Positions 29,601-37,290 of a stretch of DNA of 64,000 nucleotides are shown here, piece by piece. The stretch comes from Ancylobacter radicis (GTDB lineage: Bacteria > Pseudomonadota > Alphaproteobacteria > Rhizobiales > Xanthobacteraceae). The notes beneath the pieces were generated by a model that saw only the letters and a program-made list of their open reading frames with translations, did no database searches and was not told the origin of the DNA. Each line of letters starts with the position of its first letter. Positions within the stretch are counted from its first letter, which is position 1. The translations under genes were made by a program, and so were the position numbers. Where the stretch lies: positions 124,001-188,000 of the forward strand of contig NZ_JAHCQH010000020.1 of the NCBI RefSeq assembly GCF_018449475.1, given 5' to 3'.

Positions 29601-30769
29601 TGCTGAAACGCTTCGCCGCCTTTCAGGCGATCGCTGCGGCGCATCCGGGACGGAGCTGGCGTGATTGGCCGGGTGGTCTGGCCGACGCCGGCAATCCGGC
29701 GGTCGCCGCCTTCGCGGCCGATCATGCGGGGGAGGTGCGTTTTGCGCTGTGGCAGCAATGGGTGGCCGATCGCCAGCTCGCCGGCGCCGCGCAACGCGCC
29801 CGCAATGCGGGGCTGACGCTCGGCTTTTATCGCGATCTGGCGGTAGGTACCGCGCTGGAGGGGGCCGAGGCGTGGTCTGAGGCCGCGATGCTGATGCATG
29901 GCGTCACCATTGGCGCGCCGCCCGATCCGCTCGGGCCGCAAGGCCAGAACTGGAACCTGCCGCCCTTCGACCCACTGGCCTGGCAGCGTGACGGCTATGA
30001 CGCCTTCGCGCGGCTTGTGAGAGCGAATATGCGCCATGCCGGTGCGCTGCGGATCGACCATGTGATGGGGCTGCGCCGCCTCTTCCTCATTCCCGAAGGG
30101 GCGAGCGGGGCGGACGGGGCCTATCTCGCCATGCCCTTCGAGGATCTGGCCGGGCAGGTGGCGCTGGAAAGCCATCGGGCGCGCTGCCTCGTGGTGGGCG
30201 AGGATCTCGGCACCGTGCCCTATGGGATGCGCGAGCATCTGACGGAGCAGCGCATGCTCTCCTACCGCGTGCTGTGGTTCGAACGGCAGGGCGAGCAGTT
30301 CATCGCGCCGCAGGATTATCCGGCGCTCGCCGCCGCCTGCATTTCCACCCATGACCTGCCGACCCTGCCGGGCTGGTGGGAAGGTGTCGATTTCGACGAG
30401 CGGCGTGCGCTTGGTCTTGAGGATGACGAAACGCTCGCCACGGCGCGGCAGGCCCGTGCGCAGGAAAAGGCGGAGCTTGCCGCGGCGCTTCTGCGCGAAG
30501 GGCTGATCGATGCGCTGCCGGAGCCGGACGCGCCGCTGTCCGACGCCTTCTTCGTGGCGCTGCATGCCTATGTGGCGCGCACCCGCTCCGTGCTGGCGCT
30601 GGCCCAGATCGACGATCTCGGCGGGGAGACGGTGGGCGTCAACCTGCCGGGCACCGACCGCGAGCGCCCCAACTGGCGGCGCCGGCTGACCGTGCCGGTG
30701 GAAGAGGTGCTGGAGGCGCCGCGCGCCAAGGCCGCGCTGGCCGCCATGAAGGCGGAGCGCGGCCGCTAG
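26624..30769 (+). CDS. fused glycogen debranching enzyme GlgX and 4-alpha-glucanotransferase MalQ
   Basis: A single 1381-residue frame with two enzymes usually encoded apart. Residues 1 to about 680 are GlgX: CBM48 module, then a GH13 barrel with GFRFDLAATLG (about 339), LIAEPWDIGPGGYQ (about 373) and TAHDGFTLADLV (about 446). From about 690 to the end it is a GH77 amylomaltase: LRIDHVMGLRRLFLIP (about 1142), VVGEDLGTVP (about 1190), STHDLPTLPGWWEG (about 1241). GlgX removes short branches, and MalQ disproportionates the released maltooligosaccharides, so the fusion pairs successive steps. The start is GTG within the glgA stop. No internal start with a ribosome site stands out at the junction. 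Confidence 0.93.
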   Translation: MSARPVSAGQPEPLGVTVDETGVNVAVFSAHAESVEFCLFDAAGEVETARYRLATRTGDVFHAHIGGIAPGARYGLRAAGPWAPERGHRFNPAKLLVDPYASRLDRPFALHETMFDARARGAVRDEADSAAFVPKAIVTAPDALPGAAVPPFRWGDEVFYELHVRGFTRQNPAVPVELRGTFAGLVEPAALDHLVKLGITTVELMPSMAWIDERHLPPLGLSNYWGYNPMVFGAPDPRLAPGGFDEVARAISALHEAGIKVVLDVVLNHSGESDEFGPTLSLRGLDNATYYRHAKQDPSRLINDAGTGNTLALERAPVLRLAMDMLRRWARTGLDGFRFDLAATLGRRADGFDPDAPFLAAMQQDPLLRDLALIAEPWDIGPGGYQVGQFPALWGEWNDTFRDDVRRFWRGDAGRVGPLATRLAGSADVFASRRRPLSRAINFVTAHDGFTLADLVAFERKHNEANGEDNRDGTSANYSWNHGVEGWTDDAGVMGARWRDVRALLATLLTARGTPMLTMGDECGRSQAGNNNAYAQDNELAWLDWSKADAELAAFTARLVALRRAHRALRLEAPLTGRPLDASGIADVEWRAPEGGRPEWDNPDTRALVAAFYAPADDDHAADRVVVAFNAGWSARPLGLPRPRDGHVWRVGADSADPARGSDESPGELAARSVLIVVEEAVPQAPRRAPDPALLERLSSAAGIAGEWTDVEGNSHDVPDDSKRALLAALKLPAGSGGEVADSLAAISEQRFGRDLPFAHVMQIGQAAELTLAGEAAYATRRLDAVIELETGETLDFPIRPDDGRRAELERPDGRLARTLAIALPELQVGRHKMRLGEATCALTIAPPASYYPLPLAEGERWFGIGTHLYTLRRAADDQGIGDFTALGAFAERAARDGAAVVGLNPLHALFNTDRERASPYSPSDRRFLDPIFIDVAALGGDIAPFAALAAKPAVDYSGVWAAKEAALRGAFARFEARPEDDFARFLAEGGEMLKRFAAFQAIAAAHPGRSWRDWPGGLADAGNPAVAAFAADHAGEVRFALWQQWVADRQLAGAAQRARNAGLTLGFYRDLAVGTALEGAEAWSEAAMLMHGVTIGAPPDPLGPQGQNWNLPPFDPLAWQRDGYDAFARLVRANMRHAGALRIDHVMGLRRLFLIPEGASGADGAYLAMPFEDLAGQVALESHRARCLVVGEDLGTVPYGMREHLTEQRMLSYRVLWFERQGEQFIAPQDYPALAAACISTHDLPTLPGWWEGVDFDERRALGLEDDETLATARQARAQEKAELAAALLREGLIDALPEPDAPLSDAFFVALHAYVARTRSVLALAQIDDLGGETVGVNLPGTDRERPNWRRRLTVPVEEVLEAPRAKAALAAMKAERGR

Positions 30770-30816
30770 GCGGAGGTCAAGAGTGCGAAGGTCTCAGCCC
30801 TTCATCGGTTCAGTCT

Positions 30817-31011
30817 TCAGGGCGTCGAGGGGGTCGAGGGCGGCGGGGTGACGGGATCGGTCGCGGGCGGCGCGACGGGTGCCGTGGTTGAGGCCGGCGG
30901 CGTGGGGTTCTCGGTCGGCTGGGTCGACATGCGTCCCGAATATTGGACCGCCGCATAGGCGGCGATAATCAGGATGATGGCGCCGAGTATGATGGTCGTC
31001 GTCCGGTTCAT
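30817..31011 (-). CDS. small membrane-anchored Pro/Thr-rich protein
   Basis: A 64-residue protein with one N-terminal membrane helix (IILGAIILIIAAYAAVQY, about 7-24) followed by a low-complexity tail of Pro, Thr, Ala and Ser. The ATG at 31011 follows GGGAG with nine bases spacing; a longer frame upstream looks non-coding. No known domain. It converges on the end of the glgX-malQ gene. Likely expressed, function unknown. Confidence 0.5.
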   Translation of the reverse strand: MNRTTTIILGAIILIIAAYAAVQYSGRMSTQPTENPTPPASTTAPVAPPATDPVTPPPSTPSTP

Positions 31012-31279
31012 GTTTTGCTTCTCCCGCCTGTCTCGTTCGAAATTACAGCTCAGCGCGTGAAATGCCGTGCTGCGAAGTCGGCGAGTGCAGTGCACAACCA
31101 ATATTGAGCGGGTGTTCTGAACCGTACGGACGACACTGGATTATCTCTAATCTTGCGCCAATTGCCTCCGGCATCAGAAAACCGTTGTCGAAACGCCTCG
31201 ATTGGACCAAAGTTCCCCTCTGCGCATATCGCTGTCAGACACGTCCGGGGAAAACCCGGCCAGCACCAGGGAGGATGGG

Positions 31280-31522
31280 ATGAGCATGAGCACCGATTTT
31301 GCCGTCGTCACCTTGTCGCCTTCCACCGTCCGCGTGATGCACCGGACGGCGCACCACATTTATGAATTCGCTGTCGTTGATGATGGCTGTGGCCGCCGCG
31401 TGGTGAGCCGTGGCCCCTCGATCGTGTTCGGCAAGGATGAGGATGTGCCCGCTTGGGACCTCGTCGAGGCCGCCGAGCGCGTCGCCTCCGACACCGCCCG
31501 CTATACCGGCGTGATCGACTAA
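31280..31522 (+). CDS. hypothetical protein, 80 residues
   Basis: A small soluble protein beginning MSMSTDFAVVTL, with ATG six bases after a strong GGGAGG ribosome site (31269-31274). It shows alternating hydrophobic strands in the first half and a helix (DLVEAAERVASDTARY) in the second. No motif or family I recognise. It stands alone upstream of the molybdate transporter genes, with about 190 bases to modA that contain the modA control region. Confidence 0.55.
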   Translation: MSMSTDFAVVTLSPSTVRVMHRTAHHIYEFAVVDDGCGRRVVSRGPSIVFGKDEDVPAWDLVEAAERVASDTARYTGVID

Positions 31523-31660
31523 AGCCCGACCGACCGACATCGACCGACGCCGACGCACCCGGATCATGCCGGGAGCGTCGGCGTTCGTGCGTCTGGCGGT
31601 CCGGTCGATCGCGCTGCCTCTGGCACGCCGGCGCAGGGGGCTGGCAAATGGCGGCTTATC

Positions 31661-31699
31661 ATGTATATGAGCGGATACATGTATATCGATGGATATATC
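31661..31699 (+). promoter_or_regulatory. tandem palindromes upstream of modA, candidate ModE operator
   Basis: A perfect inverted repeat atgtat-N8-atacat (31661-31680) is followed by gtatat-cgatgg-atatatc (31681-31699), an imperfect one with the TATAT-spacer-TATAT character of ModE sites. They end just before the AGGAG ribosome site of modA. A ModE-type regulator is encoded 3 kb downstream. Confidence 0.55.
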
Positions 31700-31715
31700 A
31701 TTCCAGGAGCCGCCC

Positions 31716-32525
31716 ATGCCGTCGCCTATCGCTCCATCAGCTCCGCTTTTCCCCCGGAGGATCGGTCGTGCGCTTGCCGTCGCCGTCGCCCTGTTCGCCG
31801 TAGCCCCCTTCGCCTCGGCCCGTGCGCAGGAGGTGACGACGGTGTTCGCCGCGGCGAGCCTGACCAATGCATTTCAGGACATCGGCAAGCTCTACCGGGA
31901 GAAGACCGGCAAGGAGGTCGCCTTCTCCTTCGCGGCTTCCTCCGCGCTCGCCAAGCAGCTTGAAGCCGGCGCCCCGGCGGCGATCTTCGCCTCGGCGGAT
32001 ACCAAATGGATGGATTACACGGAAGGCAAGGACCTCACGCTGAAGGCGACGCGCGTTACGCCGATCGGCAACAGCCTCGTGCTGATCATGCCGGCGGATC
32101 AGGCCAAGCCGGTGACGATCGACGCCCGCTTCGACTGGCTGACCTTCCTCGGCGCCGACGGACGGATCGCCACGGGCCTTACCGACAGCGTGCCGGCTGG
32201 CATCTATGCCAAGGCGGCGCTGACCAGTCTCGGCCAGTGGGACACGGTGAAGGCGCGCATCGTCGGTGCCGAGAGCGTGCGGGCGGCGCTGGCCTTGGTC
32301 GAGCGCGGCGAGGCGCGGGCGGGCATCGTCTATTCCACCGATGCGGCCATTGCGAAGAATGTGAAGGTGGTCGCCACCTTCCCGGCGAACAGCCACCCGC
32401 CGGTGGAGTATCCGTTCGAGATCGTGAAGGGGCAGGACACGCCGGCGACAAGGGCGTTCTTCGACTTCCTTGTGGGTACTGAAGCTAGGGCGGTCTATGC
32501 CCGCTATGGATTCGTGGTGAAGTAG
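31716..32525 (+). CDS. modA: molybdate ABC transporter substrate-binding protein ModA
   Basis: Periplasmic molybdate-binding protein. The 269 residues start with a signal peptide (cleavage after about ARAQ, residue 38), then TTVFAAASLTNAFQDIGKLY, FSFAASSALAKQLEAGAPA, and YALTSLG-type segments of the ModA family. The end VGTEARAVYARYGFVVK is typical. I chose the ATG at 31716, six bases after AGGAG (31705-31709). It leads modA-modB-modC and lies directly behind palindromes that may be a ModE operator. Confidence 0.94.
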   Translation: MPSPIAPSAPLFPRRIGRALAVAVALFAVAPFASARAQEVTTVFAAASLTNAFQDIGKLYREKTGKEVAFSFAASSALAKQLEAGAPAAIFASADTKWMDYTEGKDLTLKATRVTPIGNSLVLIMPADQAKPVTIDARFDWLTFLGADGRIATGLTDSVPAGIYAKAALTSLGQWDTVKARIVGAESVRAALALVERGEARAGIVYSTDAAIAKNVKVVATFPANSHPPVEYPFEIVKGQDTPATRAFFDFLVGTEARAVYARYGFVVK

Positions 32526-32573
32526 CCTAGGCGCGCCGCACGACAGGTGGCGCAGGCAGGGTTTGAGAATCGG

Positions 32574-33263
32574 ATGCTGACCCCCGAGGAATGGATCGCC
32601 GTCCGGCTCAGCCTTGAGGTGGCCTTCTGGGCCACGTTCTGGAGCCTGCCCTTCGCCGTGCTGGTCGCCTGGGTGCTGGCGCGGCTGGATTTCCCCGGCA
32701 AGGGCCTGCTGGACGGGCTGATCTACCTGCCGCTGGTGCTGCCAAAGGTGGTGGTGGGCTATCTCCTGCTGCTGACGCTGGGGGCGCGCGGCGCCATTGG
32801 CCAGTATCTCGACGCGTGGTTCGGCATCAAGCTGATCTTCACCACGGCCGGCGCCACCGTGGCCGCCGCCGTGGTGAGCTTTCCGCTGACGGTCAACGCG
32901 ATCCGCCTTGCGCTTGAGGCGGTGGACCGGGGGCTGGAGGTCGCCGCCCGCACGCTCGGTGCTTCAAGGCTCGACGTGTTCTTCTCGGTGACGCTGCCGC
33001 TGATGCTGCCGGGCGTGCTTTCCGGCGCACTGCTCGCCATCGCCTCGGCTCTGGGCGAGTTCGGTGCCACCATCACCTTCGTTTCCAACGTCGAGGGTCA
33101 GACCCGAACCATCCCGCTCGCCATCTACTCCGCCACCCATATGCCTGATGGCGATGCCATGGCGCTGCGGCTGACGGTCGTCTCGGTGGTGCTCGCGTTG
33201 GGCGCGCTGCTGCTGGCGGGTCTGGTGGACCGGCGCATCCGGGTGATGATCGGGCGCGCATGA
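32574..33263 (+). CDS. modB: molybdate ABC transporter permease ModB
   Basis: Inner-membrane channel subunit of the molybdate importer. About 229 residues with five to six membrane helices and the permease-family loop (AARTLGASRLDVFFSVTLPL, about 125-144) that contacts ModC. LGEFGATITFVSNVEG and QTRTIPLAIY are characteristic. I start at the ATG giving MLTPEEWIAVRL because this aligns with the start of known ModB proteins; a GTG nine codons earlier is possible. The end overlaps modC by four bases. Confidence 0.93.
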   Translation: MLTPEEWIAVRLSLEVAFWATFWSLPFAVLVAWVLARLDFPGKGLLDGLIYLPLVLPKVVVGYLLLLTLGARGAIGQYLDAWFGIKLIFTTAGATVAAAVVSFPLTVNAIRLALEAVDRGLEVAARTLGASRLDVFFSVTLPLMLPGVLSGALLAIASALGEFGATITFVSNVEGQTRTIPLAIYSATHMPDGDAMALRLTVVSVVLALGALLLAGLVDRRIRVMIGRA

Positions 33264-34360
33264 TCGAGATTGATATCCGCCTCGCCCGGCCCGGCGGCTT
33301 TTCGCTGGCAGCGGCCTTCTCCGCGCCGGCGGCGGGCGTCACCGCGCTGTTCGGCCGCTCGGGGGCCGGCAAGACCACCATCATCCAGGCGGTAGCGGGC
33401 GTGGTACGCCCCGACGCGGGACGGATCGTCGTCGATGGCGAGGTCTTTTTCGATCAGGCGCGCGGCATCGACCTGCCCATCGAGGCGCGCCGGGTCGGCT
33501 ATGTGTTTCAGGATGCGCGGCTGTTTCCCCATCTCTCGGTGGACAGCAATCTGCGCTATGGCGAGCGCCGCGCGCGCGCGACGGAGCGCCCGATCCGCTT
33601 CGAGGCGGTGGTGGACCTGCTGGGTATTGGTCATCTGCTCAAGCGCCGACCGCACACGCTTTCGGGCGGCGAGCGCCAGCGCGTCGCCATCGGCCGCGCC
33701 CTTCTGGCGCAACCGCGCCTGCTGCTGATGGATGAACCCCTCGCGGCGCTGGATGAAGCCCGCAAGGCCGAGATCCTGCCCTATCTCGAACGGCTGCGTG
33801 ACGAGGTGAGGTTGCCCATCCTCTATGTGAGTCATTCGATCGACGAGGTGGTGCGGCTCGCCGCGCTCATGGTGGCGCTGGCGGATGGACGGCAGATCGC
33901 CGCCGGGCCGGTGGCGGAGGTCATGGCCAATCCCGAACTATTGCCGGTTATCGGGCGCTTCGATGTCGGCGCGCTGCTGGAGTGCACGGTGGCCCGTCAC
34001 GATGAGGCCTTCGCGCTATCGGACCTCACCTTTCCCGGCGGCGTGCTGCGGGTGCCGCAGGTCGGGCGCCCGGTGGGGGCGGCCGTGCGCGCACGGGTGC
34101 GGGCGCGCGACGTGGCCATCGCGCTCAGCCGTCCAGAGGAGGTTTCGGTGTCCAACCTGCTGTCGGCCCGTATCGAAGCGGTGCGGATGCAGGAGGGCCC
34201 CTATGCCGACATCGAGCTCAGTGTCGGTCCGAGCCGGCTCGCCAGCATGGTGACACGCGAGAGCGTGGCTCGCCTGCGCCTCGCGCCGGGTCAGGCGGTG
34301 TGGGCCATGGTGAAGTCGGTCGCGGTGGACAGCCGCCGGCCGGAGAGCGAGCCGAGCTAG
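33260..34360 (+). CDS. modC: molybdate ABC transporter ATP-binding protein ModC
   Basis: The ATPase that drives molybdate import. The 366 residues contain Walker A LFGRSGAGKTTIIQ (about 28-41), the ABC signature LSGGERQRVAIGRALL (about 134-149), and Walker B LLLMDEPLAALDEA (about 153-166). The C-terminal Mop/TOBE domain (about 290-360) includes VSVSNLLSARIEAV and may bind molybdate. Its ATG overlaps the modB stop (ATGA). A hairpin repeat begins at the stop codon. Confidence 0.95.
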   Translation: MIEIDIRLARPGGFSLAAAFSAPAAGVTALFGRSGAGKTTIIQAVAGVVRPDAGRIVVDGEVFFDQARGIDLPIEARRVGYVFQDARLFPHLSVDSNLRYGERRARATERPIRFEAVVDLLGIGHLLKRRPHTLSGGERQRVAIGRALLAQPRLLLMDEPLAALDEARKAEILPYLERLRDEVRLPILYVSHSIDEVVRLAALMVALADGRQIAAGPVAEVMANPELLPVIGRFDVGALLECTVARHDEAFALSDLTFPGGVLRVPQVGRPVGAAVRARVRARDVAIALSRPEEVSVSNLLSARIEAVRMQEGPYADIELSVGPSRLASMVTRESVARLRLAPGQAVWAMVKSVAVDSRRPESEPS

Positions 34361-34399
34361 AGCTTTTTCGGTGAACCCCGGTTCATCGAAAAAGCTCTA
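34359..34399 (+). terminator. hairpin at the end of modABC
   Basis: Starting in the modC stop, agagctttttcggtgaacc pairs with ggttcatcgaaaaagctct (19-bp stem, one mismatch, 3-base loop). It may end modABC transcription, but it is part of a larger dispersed repeat and has no T run behind it. Confidence 0.5.
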
Positions 34400-34461
34400 G
34401 CTCATTGTTTTGACGCATTTTCTTCACGCGAACCGGAATCCACTTCGCTCGAAAATGCTCT
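34396..34461. repeat. dispersed Hyphomicrobiales-type repeat
   Basis: The segment tagctcattgttttgacgca... to ...cacttcgctcgaaaatgctc resembles a repeat I know from many Hyphomicrobiales intergenic regions (in reverse: gagcattttcgagcgaagtg ... gcgtcaaaacaatgagcta). The related agagcttttt arms just upstream suggest a composite element. No protein is encoded. Confidence 0.6.
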
Positions 34462-34657
34462 AGTTCGGCTCCTGCATGATCGGTGCGACGCCGGGGCCGA
34501 CGGCGAACTCGTCGCTGACGAAGCCGATGACCGCCAGAACCAGCAGGGCGATGACGAGAGCGATGATCAACCCGCGCACGCCACCCGTGCGGTGGCCGAA
34601 GAAACCCGAACCGGCCAGCAGCACGAGAATGAGTATGACGATGATCAGGGTCTGCAT
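34460..34657 (-). CDS. small membrane protein, 65 residues
   Basis: Two hydrophobic segments (about 3-18 and 29-46) joined by a short glycine-rich, basic loop (GHRTGGVRG), and an acidic tail of about 18 residues. The ATG follows GGAGG closely (AGG-CGAG-ATG). No domain that I recognise. It sits between the modABC repeat and the ModE-type regulator on the regulator's strand, 51 bases after it, so the two may be co-transcribed. Confidence 0.55.
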   Translation of the reverse strand: MQTLIIVILILVLLAGSGFFGHRTGGVRGLIIALVIALLVLAVIGFVSDEFAVGPGVAPIMQEPN

Positions 34658-34708
34658 CTCGCCTCCGCTTTCCGCTGAAAACTGCGCGGCAGGCGAAATG
34701 GTTCCACG

Positions 34709-35128
34709 CTACCCGTCGCTTGCCGTCGTCGTGGGGGCGGGAAGGGGAGCGAGGGCGGCGCGCAGTTCCGCCACCGCCGGACCGTTGGCCTCCGCGCTGC
34801 GACGTTCAATGTCCCGATAAAGCGCGATCAGCCGCTCGCCGAAAGGCGTGAGGTCGGTGCCGTGGCCGCGCCGTCCGGGATGGGTGAGTACCACCGGCTC
34901 GCGGAAATTGCCGGCGATCTCGTCCACCAGCAGCCAGGCGCGACGGTAGCTCATGCCCATCTTGCGGGCGGCGGAGAGGATCGACTTCTCGGTGCGGATG
35001 GTCTCCAGGAGGTCGATCATGCCCGGACCGATGTGCCGTCCATCGCCAAAATAGACGCGGATGAAAAGCCCGTCGCGTGGTTTGCGCGCCGCCGTTTCAT
35101 CCGCGTCCTCGACCTTTTGATGCTTCAT
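34709..35128 (-). CDS. ModE-type winged-helix regulator lacking molybdate-binding domains
   Basis: A 139-residue protein equal to the DNA-binding half of ModE. The helix-turn-helix reads KSILSAARKMGMSYRRAWLL (about 48-67), and GTDLTPFGERLIALYRDIE follows as the dimer helix. The two Mop/TOBE domains that bind molybdate in full-length ModE are absent, and the C-terminus is a short Ala/Pro-rich tail. The start MKHQKVE is preceded by GAGAGG; an ATG six codons earlier is possible. It likely controls modABC, whose promoter has matching palindromes, but how it would sense molybdate is unclear. Confidence 0.85.
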   Translation of the reverse strand: MKHQKVEDADETAARKPRDGLFIRVYFGDGRHIGPGMIDLLETIRTEKSILSAARKMGMSYRRAWLLVDEIAGNFREPVVLTHPGRRGHGTDLTPFGERLIALYRDIERRSAEANGPAVAELRAALAPLPAPTTTASDG

Positions 35129-35200
35129 GCGCGCCTCTCGCCTCATGAGCCGAGCTTAGGGGAAGAGGCGCGCAGCAGGAACCCGTTGAGGCCTACCCGA

Positions 35201-36568
35201 TCAGGCCGTCCTCACCTTCGCACGGCGATAGCCGAGGGCGAGGTCGAGCACCACCATCACCACCAGCGACGCTCCCACCAGCGGAAAGATGAGCCCCACC
35301 ACCGCCATGATGGCGATGAGGCCGCGCATCACCGAGCGGTCCGCCGGTGCCGGCGGTACGCCAAGCGCGCCCTTGGGCCGGCGCATCCACCACATCGCCC
35401 CGGCCGAGACCGACATGAGGATGACGGCGAAGCAGAGCGCCAGCATGAACAGCTGGTTGGCGAGGCCGAACTCCTGGCCGAGATGGATGTTGATGCCCCA
35501 TTCGAGGGCTTTGCCGGCCGGGCCGTAATCGGCATAGCTCATATCGATCAGCGGCGTGCCGCTATACTGGTCGAGATGGACGACACGCTGCTTGGACAGG
35601 TCGTCCGGGTAGATCGAGGCGCTGTAGACGCCGGTGGCCGAGGTCGGCAGGCTCAGCGTGTAGCCGGGCGAGACGCCGAGCGTGTCGACGATGGCGGCGG
35701 CGGCGTCGATGCCGAGCGGTTGGCCCTGCGGTGCGGTGGATACCGGCACCTTGGCCTGCTCCAGCGACCAGGTGGTGGGGCCGTTCACATGCTCCAGATG
35801 CTCGTCCGACATCGGGATGTTGGTGCGAACGCCGTTCGGATAGCCGTAATTCGAGGAATTGGCCCATTCATTGACCTTGGCACCCCACAGCACCGACCAG
35901 GGCATGCCGGACAGGGACATGAAGCCGATGGCGAGGCCGGCGAAGGCGCCGGTGACGGCGTGGATGTCGCGCCAGAAGACCCGCTTCTTCGGTGTCCCGC
36001 GCACGCTCACCACGCCGCCGGTCTGCTGGCGTGGCCACCAGAGATAGAAGCCGGTCGCCACGAGCAGGATCGACCAGCCGCCGACGATTTCGATGATGCC
36101 ATTGGCGATAGGGCCGAATTCGGCGAGGCTGTGCAGGCGGCGGATCAGCCACATGATGGTGCCGCGGTCGGGTAGATCGCCCAGCACGCGGGAGTCATAG
36201 GGGTTCACATAGACCGACAGGCGGGTGCCGGCGGTGGTCTTCACCACCACCTCGGCGGAGGCCGATGAGGTGGACGGTGTGATTATCTTGACCGCCGTTC
36301 CGGGATGCGCAGCGAGCGCCGACGCGATCCAGGCGCTCGGCGCCTGCGGGGCGGTCTGCTGCACGGCGACCTGCTTGAGGTCGCGGTGCCAGAGGCCGTC
36401 CAATTCGTCGCGGAACAGGTACAGCCCGCCGGTGACGGCGAGCAGGATCATGAAGGGCAGCACCAGCAGGCCGGCATAGAAATGCCAGCGCCAGACGGCG
36501 CGGTAGAGATTGAGCGAGCGTTCGCTCGCCTCGGCCTTGGTGTCGGCGGATACAGATGTCGCGGTCAT
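35201..36568 (-). CDS. PepSY-associated TM domain protein
   Basis: A 455-residue inner-membrane protein of the PepSY_TM (PiuB-like) family, often linked to siderophore or metal reduction. Four main helices: about 30-50 (WHFYAGLLVLPFMILLAVTG), 160-180, 208-230 and 358-380, plus hydrophobic C-terminal segments (about 408-445). Conserved His residues occur in WRWHFYAGL, RRLHSLAEF, DIHAVTGAF and NIHLGQEFG, possible heme or metal ligands. It follows the PCuAC gene by about 100 bases on the same strand, which hints at a role in copper handling. The precise reaction is unknown. Confidence 0.85.
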   Translation of the reverse strand: MTATSVSADTKAEASERSLNLYRAVWRWHFYAGLLVLPFMILLAVTGGLYLFRDELDGLWHRDLKQVAVQQTAPQAPSAWIASALAAHPGTAVKIITPSTSSASAEVVVKTTAGTRLSVYVNPYDSRVLGDLPDRGTIMWLIRRLHSLAEFGPIANGIIEIVGGWSILLVATGFYLWWPRQQTGGVVSVRGTPKKRVFWRDIHAVTGAFAGLAIGFMSLSGMPWSVLWGAKVNEWANSSNYGYPNGVRTNIPMSDEHLEHVNGPTTWSLEQAKVPVSTAPQGQPLGIDAAAAIVDTLGVSPGYTLSLPTSATGVYSASIYPDDLSKQRVVHLDQYSGTPLIDMSYADYGPAGKALEWGINIHLGQEFGLANQLFMLALCFAVILMSVSAGAMWWMRRPKGALGVPPAPADRSVMRGLIAIMAVVGLIFPLVGASLVVMVVLDLALGYRRAKVRTA

Positions 36569-36667
36569 CGGAAGGGTTTCCCGGCAGGGTGGCAGCGGTC
36601 AAGCGCCCGGCGCGAGAGCCAGGCGCGACACGCCGCGATTGCGTTCAGGCGTCGAAGAGGACGGCGG

Positions 36668-37207
36668 TCAGTTCGCCGGCGTGCCGTGGCCGCTATGGGC
36701 GTCATGCCCAGCGGGACCGCCCATTCCCTCGATCTTGAACTCGACAGTCACGGTGCCGGCCTTGGCGAAGGTCAGCGTGCCCTTGAAGCTCTCGCCTTCC
36801 TTGAGCGGCTGCTTGAGGTCCATGAACATCAGGTGATAGCCGCCGGGCGCCAGCTTCACCTCGCCGCCGGCGGGAATCTCCACGCCGTTCGGCAGCATGC
36901 GCATGGTCATGACGCCGTCCTTGACGGACATCTCGTGGATCTCGACATGGCCGGCAATCTCGGCGGTGGCGGAGACCAGCGTGTCCGCCGTCTTGCCTTC
37001 GTTCTCGACCGAGAGATAGCCGCCGCCGACCTTGGCGCCGTTGGGCGTCATGCGCGCCCAGGGATGGCCGATCTCGAGATCACCGACCTTGAAGCCATGG
37101 GCAAAGGCCGGCTGGATGGCGAAAAGGGCGAGGGTGGCGGCGAGCAGGGCGAAGCCGACGCGCTCCTCGGTGTGGCGCAGGACGCGGCTGAAGATGTGAC
37201 GGATCAT
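36668..37207 (-). CDS. periplasmic copper chaperone PCuAC
   Basis: A copper-binding periplasmic protein that supplies Cu(I) to the CuA centre of cytochrome oxidase in known members. The 179 residues have a hydrophobic export signal ending near AFAHG (about 36), then the PCuAC core with [14 protein letters not shown] and the HxM pair in [15 protein letters not shown] histidine-rich tail (GHDAHSGHG) adds further possible ligands. I start at the ATG giving MIRHIF, eight bases behind GGGAG. It lies between DUF2946 and PepSY-TM genes. Confidence 0.9.
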   Translation of the reverse strand: MIRHIFSRVLRHTEERVGFALLAATLALFAIQPAFAHGFKVGDLEIGHPWARMTPNGAKVGGGYLSVENEGKTADTLVSATAEIAGHVEIHEMSVKDGVMTMRMLPNGVEIPAGGEVKLAPGGYHLMFMDLKQPLKEGESFKGTLTFAKAGTVTVEFKIEGMGGPAGHDAHSGHGTPAN

Positions 37208-37290
37208 GAAATGCACTCCCTATGCCGGCATGCCCCGGGCAGAGGCCAGCGTGTTCGATTGACGGCGAGACAGCCCGAAAGGGCGATGCG

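Noticed and set aside
35201-36175. Plus-strand open frame opposite the PepSY-TM gene
   Set aside because: Lacks motifs; the minus strand has membrane helices and conserved His residues.
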